Shown here: positions 1 to 9,200 of the stretch, piece after piece | Layout: each line of letters opens with the position of its first letter | Numbering within the stretch: the first letter of the stretch is position 1 | NCBI GenBank assembly: GCA_041657585.1 | Contig: JBBABP010000008.1 | Span: forward strand, 1-26,081 | Reading direction: 5' to 3' | DNA from: JBBABP01 sp041657585 | GTDB lineage: Bacteria; Patescibacteriota; Gracilibacteria; Absconditabacterales; Absconditicoccaceae | DNA length: 26,081 nucleotides | Notes under the pieces: generated by a model | Database searches by the model: none | What the model was told of the DNA's origin: nothing | Seen by the model: only the letters and a program-made list of their open reading frames with translations | Program-made: the position numbers and the translations under genes

Positions 1-754
1 GCGTTAATAAAATTGCCAATATCCACAAAATAATAAATCAGATTTTTCGATTATTTATAAACATTTCTTTCAGCAAGCTAAACTTTTCTTTCAAACTGTT
101 AAACTTTTCCTTAAATAGCAAAATTAGCAAAGGCAAAAATGCTATCAAAAAATATCAGTAATTATTTGGTCAAGAAAAAATTCCCTGCCATCTTGAAGTT
201 CATTCATATCACGTTAAATAATAAATTGGCGGTTTGACTCAAAATTTAAAATTATCAAAAGGTCAGTAACCAATATGCCAAAACCAATCTGGCCAAATAA
301 ATTTTAATATCTGCCAAACAAATCCAACAATCAAAGTTACAATCAAAATATATTTCAAAAAATTTATATATTTTGTTATCAGAGTTATTTTATTTTTTTT
401 ACTTATGACATATCCGATTCCACTTGCGGTCAAAAAAATCAAAACGTAAATGAAACAATATTTAATTCACACAAAAATATCGTAAAATCACTTTCATTTA
501 AAATATGAAATAATTATAGAAAAAATCAATAAAAATCAAAAAATTATTCGCGGTCGTTTCCATTTTTTCAGATATTCCCAAATAATTTTTATATTACACA
601 AGAAAAAAATCAGAACAGAAAAAAATCGAATAAAATCTCTTACCAATGCCAATATTTTGGGATATTCTCAACCAAAAATTCAATATCAAATAACAGTTAT
701 AATTATGTGATACAATACACTGAATATCAAAAAGATTTTTATAAATTTTAGCAT
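1..754 (-). CDS. O-antigen ligase-like (Wzy/WaaL) membrane protein, 3' end cut by window
   Basis: Read with UGA as Gly, an uninterrupted minus-strand frame runs from ATG at 754 to the window edge (251 codons seen). At least six hydrophobic segments are visible, e.g. residues 3-22, 41-58, 73-88, 98-117, 132-150 and 205-220. Around residues 183-198 is R-W-Q-G-I-F-S-G-P-N-N-Y-G, which matches the R-x-x-G-x-x-x-x-P-N pattern of the Wzy_C/O-antigen ligase family. Such proteins polymerise or ligate lipid-linked glycans on the outer face of the membrane. CGA codons in membrane segments (residue ~42 and the KWK-x-P-x-I stretch) fit Trp better than Arg. The gene is divergent from the GT2 gene at 1054, supporting a polysaccharide locus. 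The C-terminal part is missing, so ligase and polymerase cannot be told apart. Confidence 0.75.
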
Positions 755-1053
755 ATTTTTTTATTTAAATAAAAAAACATTTCATAAATAATATAATATA
801 TAATAGTATAAAACCAAAAAACAATAAAAAAAATATTAGGAATTAGAAACTGGGAATTGGGAATTAGAAAATAAAAAACATTGTCATTGCGAGCGAAGCG
901 AAGCAATCTTAAACGTTTTAAACAAGATTGCTTCGTCGTAAAAAACTCCCTGCCTACCGCAGGCAGGCTCGCAATGACAATTTATGCCATTAATTTCTTG
1001 CAAACAAACGTCGATTATTTAAAATCTAATTAATTTATTTCTATTATTTCTAC
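755..1053. other. Divergent intergenic region, AT-rich, with repeat element
   Basis: This gap separates the minus-strand ligase gene from the plus-strand GT2 gene. It holds a perfect 22-bp AT palindrome at 756-777, TATAAT-like sequences at about 790-810 that could serve either gene, a short imperfect duplication of GGAATTAGAAA at 838-870, and the nested repeat at 880-981. No ORF is supported. Confidence 0.6.
880..981. repeat. Nested palindromic intergenic repeat (ATTGCGAG family)
   Basis: The outer arms ATTGTCATTGCGAG (880-893) and CTCGCAATGACAAT (968-981) are perfect inverted repeats. Inside are a second hairpin, AAGCAATCTT (901-910) with AAGATTGCTT (924-933), and a third, CCTGCCT/AGGCAGG, near 949-967. 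The transcript could fold into a cloverleaf-like structure. A related but diverged element lies at 2014-2105. No protein is encoded. Confidence 0.85.
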
Positions 1054-1989
1054 ATGAAATTAACTATTGTTATACCTACAAGAGGAGATAGTAACGTCCC
1101 AAATATGATCAAATGTTTAGAAAATCAGACTTTCAAAGATTTTCAAGTTTTTTTTATTCTAGACAAAAAAATAGAAAAACAAGATTTTCAAAATCTTTTT
1201 TATACATTTACAAATTGAAATTTTGAAAAATTAAAAAATCTGAATATTAGTTTTTTTACAAATTTAAACTCAAAATTTATTCCTTGAAAATGAGCAAGTT
1301 ATGTTAGAAATTTTGGCATAAACAAAGCAAAAACTGAATTTATAAATCTTATGGATGATGACGAATTTTTCCATCCAGAATATTTACAGCAATCATTAGA
1401 TCTACGAGAAAAATTAAAAAATCAGATTCAAAAAGATTTTGTTCTTACTCCAACATTGATGTATAGACAAACATGACAAATTCAAAATCAATGATTCAAA
1501 AAATTCAATTTTCTAATTTCTAGACCAATTATGCAAAACCTTTGAAACAAAGAGCGAGATTATATTCAAATGTATTCAGGCAATTCATTATTGGCTCCGG
1601 GATATATTTTTAAACAGACTCAATTTGATGAAAAAATAGATTTTGTCTACGAAGATTTGGAATTTTCTTACAGGATTCACAAATCTTGATTTCCAATAAT
1701 AGTTTCCAACCAGCTTAAAATTTATCATATGGAAAGAGAGAAAACAATTTTAGAACAGGCTCGAATATGAAATCCAATCCAAGCATACAAAAAATCTAAA
1801 CACAGAATAATTTTTGTTAGAAAAAACTGAAATTTTCGAGACAAAATAAAATTTTATTTATTCTGATTTTGGGCACAACCTTTACGATTGATTTTTAAAA
1901 TATTGATTTATGCTAAGTGAATACAAAAATTCCATATTATTTCAAAATTATTGAAATGAACGATAGATTGAATAAGTGGTAAGCTATAA
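1054..1989 (+). CDS. Glycosyltransferase family 2 (GT-A fold)
   Basis: A 311-residue protein, reading 13 UGA codons as Gly. The N-terminus is a GT2 start (KLTIVIPTRGD, residues 2-12). A DDD metal/nucleotide-sugar motif lies at about residues 104-106 within L-M-D-D-D-E-F, preceded by A-S-Y-V-R-N-F-G-I-N. A catalytic-base-like V-Y-E-D-L-E-F-S-Y-R-I segment is at about residues 199-208, followed by a conserved I-Y-H-M-E. This order is typical of inverting GT2 enzymes that add sugars to lipid-linked glycans. The C-terminal ~50 residues are hydrophobic with Trp (TGG and CGA), perhaps membrane-associated. Gly codons are 13 UGA against 5 GGN, a useful yardstick for the foreign gene downstream. There is no Shine-Dalgarno; the ATG follows an AT-rich leader. 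The acceptor sugar is unknown. Confidence 0.9.
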
Positions 1990-2013
1990 TCTAATTTTAC
2001 TTCTTTTAAATTG

Positions 2014-2105
2014 GCATTGCGAGAAGGTCGTTTTTTAATGACCGACGAAGCAATCTTTATTTAAGCCATTAGATTGCTTCACTCCTTTCAGTCGTTCGCA
2101 ATGAC
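2014..2105. repeat. Second ATTGCGAG-family inverted repeat element
   Basis: Outer arms GGCATTGCGAG and CGCAATGACT flank an inner stem GCAATCT (2050-2056) with AGATTGC (2071-2077), and a small hairpin GGTCGTTTTTTAATGACC precedes it. The organisation matches the element at 880-981, but the loops differ, so it is an older or independent copy. Together the two elements bracket the GT2 gene. Confidence 0.75.
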
Positions 2106-2142
2106 TGTAGTATAAGAAAAATCTAAAACATAAAAATCGATC

Positions 2143-2170
2143 TTGATTTTTCATTTTAAAGTGATATAAT
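2143..2170 (+). promoter_or_regulatory. Sigma-70-type promoter upstream of the tandem repeat
   Basis: TTGATT (2143-2148), a 16-bp spacer and a perfect TATAAT (2165-2170) point toward the alaE-like gene. The TATAAT is duplicated by the downstream 97-bp repeat, giving further copies at 2262-2267 and 2359-2364, the last lying 44 bp before the ATG. Confidence 0.55.
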
Positions 2171-2378
2171 AAACTTTCAAACAAAATATTAAATAATAAA
2201 ATTAACATTAATTATGTAAATCATCGCATAAACAGTATTTACTTGCCCCGCAACTGCGGGGTATAATAAACTTTCAAACAAAATATTAAATAATAAAATT
2301 AACATTAATTATGTAAATCATCGCATAAACAGTATTTACTTGCCCCGCAACTGCGGGGTATAATAAACTTTCAAACAA
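2165..2378 (+). repeat. 97-bp tandem direct repeat with promoter-like and hairpin motifs
   Basis: Two identical full copies (2165-2261 and 2262-2358) and a partial third (2359-2378) are spaced exactly 97 bp apart. Each unit starts with TATAATAAAC and ends with the palindrome CCCCGCAACTGCGGGG, which directly abuts the TATAAT of the next unit. The array immediately precedes the foreign-looking alaE-like gene. It may be an amplified promoter/operator or a scar of insertion. No protein is encoded. Confidence 0.9.
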
Positions 2379-2407
2379 AAAAAAATAAAAAAAATATAAA
2401 TAAAAAA

Positions 2408-2929
2408 ATGAAAAAATTATATAATTGGTTAGATAAAAACATATCTTTATTGGTAACTATAGCTTTATTTATACTTACAAATATTCCAGCTTTTTTATGG
2501 GAAAATATAATCGTAGGTATAGATTTGCAGCATGAAATCAAGGTCCGGGCCTGGTCGATTTTATTCGAAATAATTCTTGCTATGCCATATTTATGGTTAA
2601 GAAAGCATTTGAGAGGCAAACTTCATGGCATAACAAAAACTCGAAAAATGAAATTATATTTAGCTGATACATTGGCACTATTTATTATTTTTGTGTCGCT
2701 TTATGTAGTAAAATTTTTTATCTTTAATGCAATTGGTTGGTTAGATAAAGAGAGTCTACAAATTGGTATTTATACTGCTATTGGATTTTCAATATTATTT
2801 GGACGGTTGATGGGTTATATATTAGACAGAACAGAAAAATATTTTCGAATTAGATGGTCCAGAAAAATAAAACGAAAACTAAAAAAATATAATTGAAGTA
2901 AATTAATTACGTGTCTTGCATATCTGTAA
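2408..2929 (+). CDS. alaE: AlaE-family L-alanine exporter, written in the standard genetic code
   Basis: 162 codons to a TGA at 2894-2896. If UGA is Gly, as elsewhere in this window, translation runs on to TAA at 2927-2929, which lies inside the terminator hairpin. Four hydrophobic segments and the pattern A-M-P-Y-x-x-x-R, then K-x-x-L-A-D-T-L-A, then L-M-G-Y-I-L-D-x-x-x-x-x-F-R-I resemble E. coli AlaE (149 aa; A-W-P-Y, L-A-D-I-L-A, G-Y-F-L-D), a four-helix inner-membrane alanine exporter. All 8 Gly are GGN with no UGA. Its five CGA/CGG codons fall at Arg- or Lys-like positions (e.g. the R fifteen residues from the end of A-x-P-Y in both proteins), whereas native genes put Trp there. This looks like recent transfer from a standard-code organism, or an assembly join. 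Host translation would substitute Trp at five sites. Confidence 0.7.
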
Positions 2930-2940
2930 GACATTTTTTT
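2912..2940 (+). terminator. Rho-independent terminator after the alaE-like gene
   Basis: An 8-bp stem TGTCTTGC/GTAAGACA (one G-U pair), a 6-nt ATATCT loop and a run of seven T. It begins 15 bp after the TGA, so the TGA is well placed as the original stop. It is oriented for the plus strand only. Confidence 0.8.
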
Positions 2941-2954
2941 TATAAAGAAATTTA

Positions 2955-4184
2955 TTATTTAATTTTATTTTTAATAACTTCAGAGATTTTTTTTCTATTC
3001 CAATTTATTTTTTCAAATTTTTCAAAACCTTGGATTAAACTTAACTGATCTTTATTTTCCACCAAAATTCAGGAATCTTTGTCTACCAATTCCACACTTC
3101 ATCATTTATTATATCCGAATACTGGTACTCATAAAATTAAAGCTTCTACTGTTGCGATACCAAAACTTTCTTTAGTTAAATTTATAAATCCTTTTGCATT
3201 TTTCAAAATTTTGAAATTATCTTTCTTTTTTTCGTAGTCAATCCATCAAACAAAAATTATATTATTTCCTGCAATGGATTTTAAATATAATTCATCAGGT
3301 CAGCTTCACATAATTATCAAAGGTCTTTTTAGCTCATTAAATAAACGAATAACTTTATCAACTTCTTTTACAAAACTAACAAGCCTTCAAATATAAATAT
3401 AATAGTCTGAATATTCTCACGTTATCTCATTGCTTTCATTGTAAATAATTTCAGATATTTTTGGATACCTTACTTTACAATCCAGTCAATAAATTTCTTT
3501 TGCTAATTTTGCTGTGTAATTACTATTGGCGTAAATTTCGTCAAATTTTACAAATTTCTTATCTCGTTTCCTTAATCTATTTGAAATAAATTTAAACAAA
3601 AATAATTTCAATCATTTTAATTTTCAAATATATTCATCATAGTGACTTCGAATATATTGCATCGGCGAGTGTAAATATAATGTTTTATAAACACTTCATT
3701 CAATCGAAATATTTTTTCCAATCGCGAAAGAAGATATAACGATTTTTTCTGCTCAGAATTTTTTAATTTTTTTGGATAATATTTTCATTAATCTTGGATA
3801 AAAAAACATCAAATTGCGATAATCAAAAATCCAACTCAAAATAGGAAAATTTTTCTTAGCAAAAAATAAAAAAATCTGATTTATCCAATTTGGTAGGGCA
3901 GTGACGATTTCAATTTTTTCGTAACCATTATTACAAGCAGATAGGTTTTCAATCTCCAAAAACTTCCTATCAGATATTAAAGTAAATATTTTAAACTGAT
4001 TTATTTTTTCATTTTCTCCTAACGTTCTAACGCCTGCTTGTCCGGTAGGCAGTTTCCAACGTTCTGCATCTAATTTTTTAATTTTTCAATTTTTCAATTT
4101 TTTAATTTCTTCCATAATTAATTCTTGAAAAACATTCAATGCTCATCATTTCATAATCCGACAATGTACAAATGCTAATTTCAT
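2955..4184 (-). CDS. Glycosyltransferase family 4 (GT-B fold, WbaZ-like)
   Basis: A 409-residue protein from ATG at 4184 to TAA at 2955-2957. The N-terminal acceptor domain starts M-K-L-A-F-V-H-C-W-I-M-K-G-G-A. The donor domain shows Y-I-G-R-L, M-G-S-G-P-D, F-V-G-W-I and the ESFGIATVEA motif (E-x-F-G-I-x-x-x-E-A), then G-V-P-V-F-G-Y-N-K-G-G. These are the sugar-nucleotide binding signatures of retaining GT4 enzymes. Three consensus Trp positions are coded CGG or CGA: residue 9 (VH-x-W), residue 179 (S-P-M-Q-Y-I-W) and residue 207 (L-R-K-W-D). Residues ~25-62 are an odd Lys-rich insertion containing K-L-P-T-G-Q-A-G, encoded by a palindromic genome repeat and AT-rich filler. Likely role: surface glycan synthesis with the neighbouring GT2 and ligase. 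The acceptor is unknown. Confidence 0.88.
4000..4112 (-). repeat. Palindromic repeat and AT filler inserted within the GT4 coding sequence
   Basis: At 4030-4052 the plus strand reads CGCCTGCTTGTCCGGTAGGC, a variant of the CCTGCC..GGCAGG intergenic palindrome, flanked by two AACGTTC copies (4021 and 4060) and by a low-complexity (TTTTTTAATTTTTCAA)n run at 4067-4112. The insertion keeps the GT4 frame open and adds about 35 residues between the first beta-alpha unit and the K-I-F-T-L-I-S-D strand. Confidence 0.65.
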
Positions 4185-4227
4185 TTCAGATTTAAATTAA
4201 ATTTAAAATTTCCTTATAAATAAGATA

Positions 4228-4255
4228 TTGAAAACACATTTTAAAACAATATAAA
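4228..4255 (+). promoter_or_regulatory. Probable promoter of the small membrane protein gene
   Basis: TTGAAA (4228-4233), a 16-bp spacer and TATAAA (4250-4255), 41 bp ahead of the ATG at 4297. The intergenic space also has to serve the divergent GT4 gene. Confidence 0.5.
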
Positions 4256-4296
4256 ATCTTTCAAAGGAATTATTTTACTCTTATAAATTTTTTTTA

Positions 4297-4704
4297 ATGG
4301 ACAAAGAGACAAGAAGAATATTTAGAAACAATATTATTAAATTTTTAATCTGAGTGTTTTTACTTATAATATCTTATATTTACATACAATGACATCCAGC
4401 AGAAAAATCATCTATTTTTTCATGATTTGAAATAATTTGGCAAAAAATAGAAATAGTTTTTCATAAATTAACAAATCAAAATTACGAAGCACTTAAAAAA
4501 AAATATTCGTTTGAGCAAATTTATCAAGAATTAATTCAAATGGCAGAAAATAGCACTTGTAAAAACGCAACTATTTTGACAGATATCAACGAAACTTTAA
4601 TCGAAATGAAAAAGGAAAATTTAACTGATTTGGTTGCCAAATTTTCATTCTACTCAAATAAGGCTGGTGAATACAAATCTAGAATAGAAAAATGCAAAAA
4701 ATAA
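4297..4704 (+). CDS. Small single-pass membrane protein of unknown function
   Basis: 135 residues, with UGA as Gly at three sites (residues ~19, 32 and 43). A basic N-terminus (D-K-E-T-R-R) is followed by one transmembrane segment at residues ~13-30 and then a mostly helical, charged extracytoplasmic or cytoplasmic tail with two cysteines (in S-T-C-K and E-K-C-K-K) that could pair. I recognise no family. It stands alone: divergent from the GT4 gene and convergent with corA, from which it is separated only by the inverted-repeat element that begins 3 bp after its TAA. It is supported as a gene by its promoter, length, in-frame UGA and clean codon pattern. Confidence 0.7.
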
Positions 4705-4706
4705 AA

Positions 4707-4902
4707 ATCAGTTACGAGTGAGTAGTGACTCGTGACTAGTAACTGGTTACTCATAACTTTTTATTTGTAGTCTTTTTAGCTTTGAAGCCTTTGAAACTTT
4801 GAAGCCATTGTAACATTTATTATGCTTTTGTCTTGAACTCAGTTAACATTAGATATTCAAAATACATTAATAGTGAACAGTAACGCGTAACTCGTAACTG
4901 AT
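4707..4902. mobile_element. 196-bp MITE-like element with perfect 13-bp terminal inverted repeats
   Basis: ATCAGTTACGAGT (4707-4719) and ACTCGTAACTGAT (4890-4902) are perfect inverted ends. The interior has degenerate copies of GAGTAGTGACTCGTGACTAG-type sequence near each end and a GAAGCC/TTTGAAAC direct repeat at about 4783-4812. It fills the whole gap between the stop codons of two convergent genes (4704 and 4906). No ORF lies within it. It may also end transcription from both sides through folding. Confidence 0.6.
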
Positions 4903-4905
4903 TTC

Positions 4906-5955
4906 CTAAATCCACTTTTTTCTTTTAAAATAAGTGAACATTCATATTCAAACTGATAACATAATTATCCAAAGAATTGGATATGTCCATTTTTGTCATA
5001 ATTCTGGCATATAACGAAAATTCATTCAATATACTCAAACCAAAAATGTTAAAGGAATAAATATAGTTGATATCACAGTCAAAACTTTCATAACTTCATT
5101 TAATCTATTAGATGTACTTGAAAGATAAATATCCAATGATCAAGCTATTATATCTCTAAAAGTTTCTATTGTATCAATAATTTGAACGGTATGATCATAA
5201 AGATCTCTCAAATAAATTTGCGTATCTTGGTTTATTATATCAGAATCAGTCCTTTGTAATGTATTGATAATTTCTCTAACTGGCCAAATAGATTTGCGTA
5301 AAGAAATCATATTTTGTTTCAGATTTTGAATTTTTTCCAAAATGGGCCTTCAAGGATTAGTTAATAATTTATCTTGAAACTCTTCTATTTCTTCTTCCAT
5401 TTGTTCCAAAACCACAAAATAATTATCAACAATAATATCGATTAAAGAATATCAAAGATAATCTGATTTCATTTTTCTTATTTTGGTTTTTCATTTTTTT
5501 ATTCTTTCTTTCAATCAATCAAAATCGTTTCATTCTTTTTCTTGGAAAGACATAACGAAATTTTTGGATATTATTAAACTTATTTGTTCAGTATCCAATT
5601 TGCTTTTCTTTTTATCATAATAACACATTTTTATTACGGCAAACAAATATCAATCCATATCTTCTACTTTTGGACGTTGAGAAGTGTTGACTATATCTTC
5701 AAGAACCAAAGGATGTAAATTAAAAATTTCTCATACATCCTTGATCAAATCAATTTTGTCTATTCCAATCAGATTTATTCGTCTTATTGCTCATTTTTTA
5801 AATTTTCAAATTTCTTCGACATCTTTAATTTCTTTTTCCTCAAATAAATTTTCAGAATAATCAACAATTTCTATCGTGGCTTTTACAGTTTTCTTATCTC
5901 AAGTATATACAATTGCACCAGGGGCCAATCATATATTTTTTAATTTATTTGCCAT
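4906..5955 (-). CDS. corA: CorA-type Mg2+/Co2+ transporter
   Basis: 349 residues, the usual length for CorA. The cytoplasmic domain contains I-R-W-I-N-L-I-G, L-H-P-L-V-L-E-D-I and Q-R-P-K-V-E-D. The stalk contains S-I-W-P-V-R-E and Y-L-R-D-L-Y-D-H. Two C-terminal transmembrane helices (residues ~289-309 and ~322-342) flank the selectivity-filter motif G-M-N at 310-312. The Gly of GMN is a UGA (5026-5028) and the consensus Trp of R-W-I-N is a CGA (5779-5781), so this gene alone supports both codon reassignments. The C-terminus is short and basic (F-K-R-K-K-W-I). A weak promoter (TTGAAA, TATATA) may lie at about 5975-6015. The protein forms a homopentameric channel in the inner membrane. Confidence 0.95.
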
Positions 5956-6281
5956 TGATTTTTGTTGTTTAAAAATAAATATAAATATATATACTAACTT
6001 TCAGTATTTTTTCAAATTGATTTTGCTAATATTTTTGATATACACTTAAAAGTGATTAAAAAATTAAAAAACTTTACATTTTTCTGTCCTCCTTTTTTAA
6101 AGGAGGGGTGCCCCGCACATGCGGGGCGGAGCCTGCCTGCGGTAGGCAGGGATTTGTTTAAGCGTTTTTAAAATCCCTCTGCCTATCGGCTTCTCCCTTT
6201 GAAGAAAAGGGAGACAGAATTAAGATACAATTCCCAACGTTCTATTCACCACTTTCCCTTTAACCTTTCCCCCTATCGTTA
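5956..6281. other. Divergent intergenic region between corA and the PKD gene
   Basis: The corA-proximal part is AT-rich, with repeated ATAAATATA at about 5970-5990 that could hold the minus-strand promoter. The middle is filled by the repeat element at 6082-6219. The last 60 bp are pyrimidine-rich (CCCTTTAACCTTTCCCCC), unlike other leaders in the window. No ORF is supported. Confidence 0.6.
6082..6219. repeat. Composite palindromic repeat element
   Basis: Imperfect outer arms TTCTGTCCTCCTTTTTT (6082-6098) and AAAAGGGAGACAGAA (6205-6219) enclose GCCCCGCACATGCGGGGC (6110-6127), GCCTGCCTGCGGTAGGCAGG (6131-6150) and an AGGGATTT/AAATCCCT stem (6149-6179). The two inner palindromes belong to families seen elsewhere in the window (2244, 2341, 949 and 18000), so this looks like repeats nested within repeats. 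Confidence 0.75.
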
Positions 6282-9200
6282 ATGTCTATCAAATTTCATC
6301 ACAAATTTTGAAAATATTTAATAATACTTTTGTTATTCTGATTTATTTTATTTTTAATCTGAAATACAAAAGCTGAACTTCCAAATGAATACGTGGCAAA
6401 TTATGAAATCAAATCAGATTATGATAAAATTTTATGATTTTTTGTTCAAATAGATGCATCTAGTAAAATATGACAACAAATTCCAACAAATATTTTTTCA
6501 GAATTAAGCACAAGTTTCCAAAATATTTTCCCAAAATTTCCACAAGATTATTCATTCAAAGTTGTTTATGAGCAATGTTTGCTTTTGACAAATAATTTAG
6601 TGAATTCTAGCACAGAATATCAAAATAATTTAGGTTCTTTTATGTCAAATTGTTACAAGCCATTTAGCGATATAATCAAAACAATTAATTCACAATATAC
6701 AATTACTGCAAAAGCAAAAGTTTCTCCTCAAGAATGACCAGCCCCAATTACTGTGACTTTTGATGCAAGAGAAAGTATTGATCCTTCAAATGAAACAATA
6801 CCATCAAAAAATTTTTATTGGTATTATAGGGACGTAGATTGACAAGATAAAACTATTTGAAATGATTCTGTAGTTAATACGACTTTTACTAAACCTTGAA
6901 ATTATTTAGTTCTCTTGACAGTTAGAAGTTCGAATAAACAATCAAAATGAATTTTTGATTGAGAGCAGACATTGTCAGTTAATGTGACACCGACTTCAGC
7001 GATTATAAGCGTTTATGCTAATGGGCAAAAATTTAAAGCTGACACTAAAATTAAAATTTGAACACAAGAAGCACAAAAATGAGTTGTTCTAGATTGATCT
7101 GCTACGATGCCTATTTGATGAAGAAAAATTCTTTCTCATATTCGAGAAATTAATTCCAAAGATTGATTTTCTTTTTTTAGAACAAATGATTGAGCCCCAT
7201 CAGTTATCAAAATATCTTTGCCTGATCAATGAGAATATACAATAAAATTAACAACAGTAGATAATGAATCTAATAAATTAACAGAAAAATTTGATTTACT
7301 TGTTTCAGATCCAGTTGCAATTATTAAGCAATCTCCAGAATTATGAAATACTTCAACAACATTTAATTTTGATTCAAGTCCTTCATATGCAGTTTTGTCT
7401 AACATTAAACTTTATACGCGAGAAATTTTTGATCAAAATTGAAATAAATTAGATACTTTTCAATGAAAATCAATTAAGCAAAACTTCAAAAAACCATGAT
7501 CTTACACAATTAAATTATCAGTAGAAGATGAATTATGACAGACAAACACAGATTCAGTTCAGATAGTTGTAGATTCTACTGATCCAGTTCCTCAGTTCAC
7601 AATCGAACCAACAAATGAACGAAAAAATCCTTCTGAATTTATATTAAATGCTTCATCTAGTCAGGATATTGATAAATTGAACGGTAATGATAGCTTATCT
7701 TATGAATGGAAATTTTCAGATTGATCAAATGCCAAAATAATAGACACCAAAAATAATAATGAACAGATCACGGTAGATTTTGATTCAGTATGAAAACACA
7801 AAATAATATTAATAGCAAAAGATTCTTATTGAAAAATAGCAGAAATTCAAAAAGAAATAGACGTGAAATCTACTCTCAGACCACAAATGTTTATTGCGCC
7901 AATTACAACAATTCGATGAAATCCTATAAATTTTGTAGTCAAGTCCAATCAAACAATTTTCACTTATAATCGAGATTTTTCTGATTGAGATAAAAGAACT
8001 ATACAGGCTGATAAAATATCACATATTTTCAAAAAAACATGAATTTACAAAGTCACATTAACTGTAAATTGAACAAATTGAATGGATAATGAAGTAAGTA
8101 AAAATGTTTTTGTATGAGAAAAAGATTCTCCAATAGCAGCATATATTGTATCAAATAATTCTTCTCAAATAAATACACAAAATGAAATTTGTTCTGAAAT
8201 TATCGACTGAAAAAATATCACATATCCTGCATATCAAGTCAAAAGACAAGATGAAATAAAAATAGATCCATCTTTATCAGTAAATACTAAATGAGAAAAT
8301 TCTGATTTATCTTTTTATTTTCAGCCACACAATTGAGAAATATTTAAACAAGATAATTTCACTTACAAGTTCAAAGATTTGTGATGTGAATTTATTGATA
8401 TGACGGTTGAAGATATTTCATTAGCAAAAAATGACAAAACAAAAATTTGGTTCAAAGTTGTCAATGCCTTACCAAAATTAGATAACTTAATGCTTTCGTT
8501 TCCACAATATTGAAATGAAATGTGAATTTGATTCAAAGAAAATAGCGTAAAAGATATTTTCAATGATAAGCTTGATCCATTGATCGTGAAAGTGTCTGCT
8601 CAAAATCCAGTTGATTCAGATTGATTTATTTCATATTATAAGCGATATTATTATCTAAAAGATGATCCAGCTAATCCGATAGAACTCAAGATAACTCCAT
8701 ACAACATACCATACACATTTTTTTCTTTACCTAGAGTGCCTTGAGAATTTATGTTTTGAGTGACTATGTATGACAATGATGATTGAAAATTATCTAGTGA
8801 AGAATTAATCTGAAATTGACCAATAGTTTTTTTTCCTCCAGATGTCACAAGGCCAGATATACCTTTGGTCACAATCAAAACAGATCAATCTAGCGTTGAA
8901 GTTTGAGATGAGGTGACATTTGATGTGATTTCAAAAATAATTTCAGATAGGGCTGATTTTATCAAAGATAGAACGATATATTATGATTTTGATTGAGATG
9001 GTGAGTGGGATTTAGTTACAAAAAATGATCGTACAAAATATATTTACAAAAAACCAAGTCCAGACACATGATTTAAACCAAGAGCTGCAGTGATATATAG
9101 ATGATATAAATGAGTTTCAAATTGAGGGAATATAATAGTAAAAAAATGACTCAAACCAATGCTTCTTTCAGATTCTTTTGATAAATTTGCAATTTTTAGA

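Noticed and set aside
2371..2619. 82-codon minus-strand ORF opposite the alaE-like gene
   Set aside because: It lies antisense to a gene with clear AlaE features and a promoter and terminator on the plus strand.
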